Positions 60,506 through 64,000 of a stretch of 64,000 nt of DNA are shown piece after piece. Numbering within the stretch: position 1 is the first letter of the stretch; each line of letters begins with the position of its first letter. Source of the DNA: Channa striata (lineage: Eukaryota > Chordata > Actinopteri > Anabantiformes > Channidae); contig CM065174.1 of assembly GCA_033026295.1 (NCBI GenBank), positions 23,673,498 to 23,737,497 of the forward strand, written 5' to 3'. A program made the translations under genes and the position numbers. Under the pieces are notes generated by a model that saw nothing but the letters and a program-made list of their open reading frames with translations, did not search any database and was not told the origin of the DNA.

Positions 60506-62435
60506 CGAGAAAGAGTGAAAGACTTGGGCAAGTGTAAGGTGTAGAGTGCAAAGTCACCCAGAGGCCACAGTGCGGATGCTGATGTGGGCTGTGTTGCAGG
60601 TATCCCTGTCAAGCCCCGACAGTCATCAGAGGACACGCTGGGTGCTATGGGCCCCAGCAAAGGTGTCACTCAGGGTCTGAACCGTACTGCCGGGGTCAGG
60701 AGGTCATTCAGGAAACCCCCAGAGGTATTTATGCTTTTTCAAAAAGGAAAGGAATTAACCATGAATTTCATAATTTTACTAACTTTTTTTATGGTCTTTA
60801 AGCATTTTTGTTCATACTTATGATGTAAGAACATCTGTACTAGCTGAACCATCAGAGGTTAGACCAAAATGGTCAAAAAGTGTAAAAAAAAGTGTAAAAC
60901 AATAAAAATAACACCAAGGGAATGTTTGCATATCCTTGATAAATTAATTGAAAATGAACTTTAATATTCAATGATAAAACATTAAATATGCACTAAATAA
61001 TATTTTGATGAAAATTCCTTTTTTTACTTTATTATTATTATTATTTTTTCGTTTCAAAAAAGAGGATGCTAATTTTCCCTATAACTGTAAATTTATGGAA
61101 TTTGGGATTTGTGTTATCCCTAAAAAAATACATGCTCATATATACGTACCATTTCCACCTGTTGCACCTGCATTAATCAGTAAAGATTAAAGATAAAATC
61201 TAAAAATACACAACGTATGGTGCAGCACCTCTAATATGTAAAAGCTAAGACAAATATATTATGATTTTTCGTAAAAGATAAAGCATTCTGTCATTTTGTC
61301 ATACCAGCATCCTGTCGATGATATCGATAAAATGAAAGAGCGAGCTGCTATGAACAACTCCTTCATCTACATCAAGATTCCCCAAGTCCCCCTGTGTGTC
61401 AGCTATAAGGTGGGTTCCTGTGCATGAGCGCTGTTACACTGCAGGCTGCTTTTTACTAATCAATCTGTTCATAAGTGTGGCTAATAAGAAGGAAATAAAA
61501 AGAACCACAGAAAGAGTCCATGACCGTGGACCAAGTTCTGCACAAGTCCACATTCATAGTTTAAATTTAGCTTTGTTGTGCCATGATAAGGAGATAAACC
61601 CAACACTCAGTATACAGTTATAATTATTCATGAAAGTATTAAAATTAATTTCTGGCCGTTTTGTGTACATGTCCTGGTGAAACTAAATGTTTATAAATGT
61701 TTTTTTTAAAAACAGTGGGTACATATCTACACATAATTTGCATCATTCTGTGCAGCTCCTACAAAGCTTTGTAGCTTCTTTCAGCTTGTTTGGGTTTTTA
61801 GCAGAAAAGCACAAGGCGAGCTATGCACTACCTAGCTCTTGACTTTTCCCAGTCAGATGTTTCTCTTCTCCTGTCTAATTTCTGTGATCCTCAGGGAGAA
61901 AAGAGCAGCGTGGACTGGAAGGACCTGAACCTGGTTCTTCCCTGTTTGGAGTACCATAATAATACGTGGACATGGCTCGACTTTGCCATGGCTGTAAAGA
62001 GGGACAGCCGGAAAGCACTTGTAGCACAGGTACCCATAAACTGACTTCAACTGCTCTACTTATCAAAACGTCACTACCTAAAAAACATTACTGGCAGACA
62101 CCATGCTATTACATAGTCCCCATTTTCGAGGTCAGTATATTACAAAATGTATTTGTGCCTGTGTGCTATCTCTACAAATTTTTTTTTACCATTTACAAGA
62201 ATGACTAGTAGAAGAAAATACATTTAAAATTTGTGTGCTCATTGTGTAGATGATAAAAGAAAAGCTCCGTTTGAAGCCAGCTTCAGGCTCTGATCTGCGG
62301 GGAAAGGTGTCTGAAGCAAAGGCAGACAACAACCTGCAGCAGCAGGAGGAGGATGAGAAGGCACGGCTCCTCATCGGCCTTAGCACTGCAGACAAGGCCT
62401 CGAGCAAGAAGAGCATCTTCAGTCGACGCAAATAA
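43424..62435 (+). CDS. bltp2: bridge-like lipid transfer protein family member 2 (KIAA0100)
   Basis: BLTP2 (Hobbit in fly, FMP27 in yeast) is a rod of repeating beta-groove units that carries lipids between ER and plasma membrane; a hydrophobic N-terminal helix anchors it in the ER. Exons: 43424-43494, 43679-43805, 43914-43963, 44074-44215, 44295-44413, 44511-44571, 44647-44845, 45655-45772, 45887-46011, 46121-46188, 46281-46417, 46691-46809, 47506-47699, 48360-48657, 49363-49568, 49655-50705, 50790-50981, 51438-51640, 51859-51977, 52051-52274, 52679-52869, 54000-54099, 54222-54421, 54512-54809, 54900-55057, 55882-56088, 57040-57139, 57378-57560, 58158-58279, 58374-58529, 58644-58765, 58841-59021, 59155-59241, 59932-60042, 60135-60270, 60600-60724, 61308-61409, 61895-62029, 62250-62435. 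Every phase agrees, giving 2240 residues; the human protein has 2235. Introns are GT-AG except intron 11 (GC-AG). No stop or frameshift interrupts the frame. Confidence 0.95.
43515..43540 (+). repeat. (TA)13 microsatellite
   Basis: In bltp2 intron 1, about 20 bases after the exon 1 donor. Confidence 0.97.
44846..45654 (+). other. bltp2: bltp2 intron 7
   Basis: Intron of 809 bases, AT-rich. I see no repeat family, gene or structured element in it. Confidence 0.75.
46248..46268 (+). repeat. Short (ATT)n next to bltp2 exon 11 acceptor
   Basis: Seven ATT/TAT units directly before ttatttcttttag, which is the exon 11 acceptor tract. Confidence 0.85.
46281..46417 (+). CDS. bltp2: bltp2 exon 11 (followed by GC donor)
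   Basis: Encodes about residues 361-406, with CIIHYRHQEFSHWLHLFPWE, a conserved stretch of the N-terminal groove units. The only donor that keeps frame with exon 12 (starting at 46691 with CGC CTC CCT) is AG|gcaagt at 46418, a GC donor with otherwise perfect consensus. The GT at 46422 would shift the frame by one base. Confidence 0.88.
46810..47505 (+). other. bltp2: bltp2 intron 12
   Basis: Intron of 696 bases. No gene or assignable repeat is supported; the exon 13 acceptor is tctgtag. Confidence 0.7.
47700..48359 (+). other. bltp2: bltp2 intron 13
   Basis: Intron of 660 bases, AT-rich in its first half. Nothing recognised. The exon 14 acceptor sits after a strong CT tract (ctctctactccag). 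Confidence 0.7.
48835..48960 (+). mobile_element. Old degenerate SINE remnant
   Basis: In bltp2 intron 14, sense to the gene. The segment gtccctaagcaagacccaga and the following gttgcccccggtgcgtgt match the body of fish tRNA-SINEs, and attggataaacac...aaatgtaaatgt matches a decayed L2-type tail. The tRNA head is missing or unrecognisable. Confidence 0.6.
49325..49352 (+). repeat. bltp2: (TG)14 next to bltp2 exon 15 acceptor
   Basis: Pure TG repeat followed by ttctctttag and exon 15. In the transcript it is a UG repeat, the binding sequence of TDP-43. Confidence 0.97.
49363..49568 (+). CDS. bltp2: bltp2 exon 15 (acceptor next to TG repeat)
   Basis: Encodes about residues 610-678 (AVYLRTDTVGVLSSAESSR and onward). 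The acceptor is preceded by only eight pyrimidines and then 14 TG units (49325-49352), a layout known from CFTR exon 9, where TG length affects exon inclusion. Confidence 0.9.
49655..50705 (+). CDS. bltp2: bltp2 exon 16 (largest exon, 1051 nt)
   Basis: Encodes about residues 679-1029 in one exon. It contains VEFPYQYNFSNTFDMAISVQ and the most conserved block FVFLDDVFEIKLRDNYELMK, a helical ESAKRLQLLDKKVADLRKQH segment, and YIQRSRRLYANTPMRKSLLT. Identity with the remembered human protein over the second half is very high, which fixes the gene assignment. Confidence 0.96.
51438..51640 (+). CDS. bltp2: bltp2 exon 18 (WWDK / GFWDK-type motif)
   Basis: Encodes about residues 1093-1160, with VWGPCWDPAWTLIGQ and SPPLAWWDKSRLLLHGRW. 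The WWDK at about 1133-1136 corresponds to the GFWDK motif that names a groove unit in the FMP27/BLTP2/Hobbit family. The exon begins inside a codon completed by the T at 50981. Confidence 0.94.
52990..53935 (+). mobile_element. 5'-truncated L2-clade LINE fragment
   Basis: Lies in bltp2 intron 21, sense to the gene. It starts inside reverse transcriptase with TTGVPQGSVLGPLFF and then the catalytic YADD followed by TQLFLSF (53111 onward). Later pieces resemble L2 products (ISRLDYCN, then IKPLQMIQNAAACLIFN). The reading frame is broken by stops and indels, so it is dead. The 3' end at about 53891-53933 (gtcactttggataaaaccat) is the L2-type tail also used by the SINE at 25840. No target-site duplication was identified. 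Confidence 0.85.
55058..55881 (+). other. bltp2: bltp2 intron 25
   Basis: Intron of 824 bases. A short TATC-type microsatellite lies near 55096-55122. An in-frame-looking stretch around 55490-55620 has acceptor-like sequence before it but no match to the protein; skipping it keeps the frame and the human alignment. Confidence 0.7.
56089..57039 (+). other. bltp2: bltp2 intron 26
   Basis: Intron of 951 bases. Contains a short GGT/GAT-type simple stretch near 56792-56820; otherwise nothing recognised. Confidence 0.7.
58374..58765 (+). CDS. bltp2: bltp2 exons 30-31 (coiled-coil-like segment)
   Basis: Two exons (58374-58529, 58644-58765) encode about residues 1795-1887: [20 protein letters not shown], then LQEAVRQHLTQIRRLEKQI and LNQEKNDMQTKSEELNIL. 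The charged, leucine-spaced pattern suggests coiled coil. It is conserved in the human protein with small differences around the exon junction. Confidence 0.9.
59242..59931 (+). other. bltp2: bltp2 intron 33
   Basis: Intron of 690 bases with an AT-rich TATA/CATA simple stretch near 59515-59560. No gene is supported. Confidence 0.7.
60471..60497 (+). repeat. (GT)13 microsatellite in bltp2 intron 35
   Basis: GT repeat followed by GAGAGAGAGCGAGAAAGAG, about 100 bases upstream of exon 36. Confidence 0.95.
60725..61894 (+). other. bltp2: bltp2 introns 36 and 37 (around exon 37)
   Basis: Two introns, 60725-61307 and 61410-61894, flank the 102-base exon 37 (61308-61409). Both are AT-rich; an ATT simple stretch occurs near 61030. 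No other gene is supported. Confidence 0.7.
62250..62435 (+). CDS. bltp2: bltp2 exon 39 (C-terminus)
   Basis: Encodes residues 2180-2240, starting MIKEKLRLKPASGSDLRGK and ending SKKSIFSRRK with TAA at 62433-62435. The basic C-terminal tail is conserved and in relatives helps bind the plasma membrane side. The first ATG of this exon is internal. Confidence 0.95.
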   Translation: MIKEKLRLKPASGSDLRGKVSEAKADNNLQQQEEDEKARLLIGLSTADKASSKKSIFSRRK

Positions 62436-63490
62436 AACCGCAAACACATTGACAGCGAGCCCGACGGGATGAGCCACTCCAGCAGCTGAACTGCTCCTCT
62501 CAGCATAGGGGTCAGGGAAAAGCTGTGAATAGTGGATCAGAATATCAATCTGGCTCAGTAAATAAAAAAGGGAGTTGTTGTCACATTTGGAATACCTTAC
62601 TTTATCACATAGGCCTGCTGAACTTAAAGAAACATTTTTGGAGCTTTTGTTTTTGACTCCTGATGTGTTTCAAATTTGAATCCCTGCAGGGAACTCGAAC
62701 CACTCCAGGATTACCAGGGTGCCACTCTGACCAAATGCATATTCTTTCTTTGCGTGCCATTCAAGTTTCACCTTGCAGCTTTGAACACTAGTGACCACTT
62801 GGGCTACACTGAACGTAGCGAGGAAGACTTGCAGTCCGTAGCGAGAACTCCTTTGTGTCTGTTTTCTCCGCTTCTGTAAACGTGAGGCTGAGAGCACATT
62901 TTCCTGCCGGCTCAGGAACACACTGTAAGTCTGCTTGAATCGATAGGATTCTATTCAAAGCACCTTCAGTACTGTCAGCTGTAAAAATAGATTTTGAAAT
63001 GCCATAAATAAATCTGTTAGTATGATTTATGAATTAAAGCTTAGAGAATTAGTCCATGGCTGTATGACTGTCACCGACAGGAAGGCCTGTTAAATATTTA
63101 AGGCGTAAACGCATTCTTCAGCAGCTGTTTAACTGTACCTCACCTCAGTGCAATGTCCATAGCAGCCAGAACATTTTAACGTGTCATATCATGCGCCACT
63201 TGATTTGATGGCGTTCACTCAGCATACGTACATCGTAATTTTAACACTGATGCACTTTTTTATGCAAAGTATTTTGATATTTTTGTAACCACTGTCGTCT
63301 GTTTAACGACTTGTATAACTGCTGATAAAGCCTGTTATTGCAGTCACACTTCTATTAATAGGAAGTTAGAAGAAACAGTCCCTGTACGTTTCACCTAAAC
63401 GCATCATATCACACACGCAGATGTATTCACGTGTCTATTAGTTGTGTGGTTTTATTGTATATCTGTCAATAAAAGTTGTAGTCTCTCAGT
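62436..63490 (+). other. bltp2: bltp2 3' UTR
   Basis: About 1.05 kb from the stop codon to the region after the last AATAAA at 63468-63473. Earlier hexamers at 62561-62566 and 63007-63012 offer shorter alternatives. No structured element was recognised. Confidence 0.6.
63468..63473 (+). terminator. bltp2: bltp2 polyadenylation signal (distal)
   Basis: AATAAA followed by TTGTAGTCTCTCAGTGG-like T/G-containing sequence. It is only about 60 bases upstream of the GC box of the next gene. Confidence 0.55.
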
Positions 63491-63766
63491 GGCGCGTTTG
63501 AGTTTGGATTATTGAGCGCGGCAGAAAAGAAAGGGGCGGGGCTGCAGGGATGATCGGTCATTCATCTGACAGTTTTAACTGGAGCGGAATCGAGCGCTTC
63601 ACCATCGGAGCGACTTTGTGCCAACGCGCCGCAAACCCTCGTTTAGTTAGTTCTGTCCTGAAGACACGGACACGTGGACGGGACACAAGTCCGCGACAGG
63701 ACAGTGTCCCAGACGGAAGGCGCGGAATCCGCCTCAGCGTTGAGCTTGTCCCTGCCTGAGGATGTG
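63491..63766 (+). promoter_or_regulatory. CpG-rich promoter and 5' UTR of downstream gene
   Basis: Base composition changes abruptly to GC- and CpG-rich. An Sp1-type GC box, ggggcggggc, lies at 63533-63542, with several GCGC motifs just before it. The rest is probably 5' UTR of the gene whose coding start is at 63767. There is no TATA box at a suitable place. Confidence 0.55.
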
Positions 63767-63767
63767 A
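63762..63767 (+). promoter_or_regulatory. Start-stop element (ATGTGA) overlapping main ATG
   Basis: ATG at 63762-63764 is followed at once by TGA, whose last base is the A of the main ATG at 63767. The upstream ATG has A at -3. Such minimal upstream ORFs can stall ribosomes without making a peptide; whether this one is used is unknown. Confidence 0.4.
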
Positions 63768-63796
63768 TGGGAAGCGACGGCAGTAAGAGCAGGAAG
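63767..63796 (+). CDS. First coding exon of an unidentified gene (3' partial)
   Basis: Reads MGSDGSKSRK and ends at a consensus donor AAG|gtgagt, phase 0. The gene continues beyond the window. The ATG has G at -3 and G at +4, a good context, and sits in a GC-rich block typical of a first exon. Met-Gly with Ser at position 6 and Lys at 7 fits an N-myristoylation signal. I cannot name the gene from ten residues. Alternatively the long open frame from 63550 in another phase might be used, but it has no splice-consistent end or known motif. Confidence 0.4.
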
Positions 63797-64000
63797 GTGA
63801 GTGGACGAGACGGAGACGCTTCATCATCACTGAGCCACTTTCTGGATTTTTTAATATGCGATCATTTGACAGGTTTCCTTCCTCTGACCTCAAACTCTTT
63901 TACAAAATGTAACCGTCCATCTCTGCACAAAACCTTCACTCCGACCAGCAGCAGGACTTCTAGTTTGGGCCGTGAACGTGGGTTTAATATCTGCGAGCTC
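63797..64000 (+). other. Start of intron 1 of the downstream gene
   Basis: Follows the donor at 63797. Only 204 bases are visible; no further exon is seen. Confidence 0.4.

Noticed and set aside
63550..63759. 69-codon plus-strand frame in the terminal GC-rich block
   Set aside because: It ends before the consensus donor at 63797 and has no known motif; GC-rich promoter sequence often leaves frames open.

Overview
The window is vertebrate nuclear DNA. Genes are split by GT-AG introns, UTRs carry AATAAA signals, and the spacers hold microsatellites, tRNA-derived SINEs and a piece of an L2-type LINE. Protein matches and repeat types point to a teleost fish, probably a spiny-rayed one; the species cannot be read from the sequence. 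No operon, CRISPR array, phage or plasmid feature is present.

Layout: (1) 1-20713 is non-coding and is best read as the large first intron of nucleoredoxin (nxn), whose exon 1 lies upstream of the window. (2) 20714-35834 (+) carries nxn exons 2-8, from mid thioredoxin-like module 1 to the stop; its introns hold a SINE with intact target-site duplication and two nearly identical 156-bp repeats. (3) 37362-39630 (-) is mrm3, a four-exon mitochondrial rRNA 2'-O-methyltransferase, convergent with nxn. (4) 39974-41903 (+) is glod4, nine exons, sharing a 343-bp divergent promoter with mrm3. (5) 43424-62435 (+) is bltp2 (KIAA0100/Hobbit/FMP27 family), 39 coding exons joined in frame to 2240 residues, with one GC-AG intron and an L2 LINE fragment in intron 21. 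(6) From about 63.53 kb a GC-rich promoter and a first coding exon of an unidentified downstream gene start almost at the bltp2 polyadenylation site.

The genes are independent housekeeping genes, not a pathway: a redox regulator of Wnt/Dishevelled signalling, a mitochondrial ribosome rRNA modifier, a glyoxalase-fold protein, and a bridge-like lipid transfer protein of ER-plasma membrane contacts. All exon joins were checked by hand for reading phase and splice dinucleotides. Protein identities rest on remembered vertebrate orthologues, not on a database search. I did not find a new biological system; the items most worth a second look are the SINE inside a palindrome, the duplicated intronic repeat, the GC-AG intron, the (TG)14 tract beside a bltp2 acceptor, and the start-stop uORF of the last gene.
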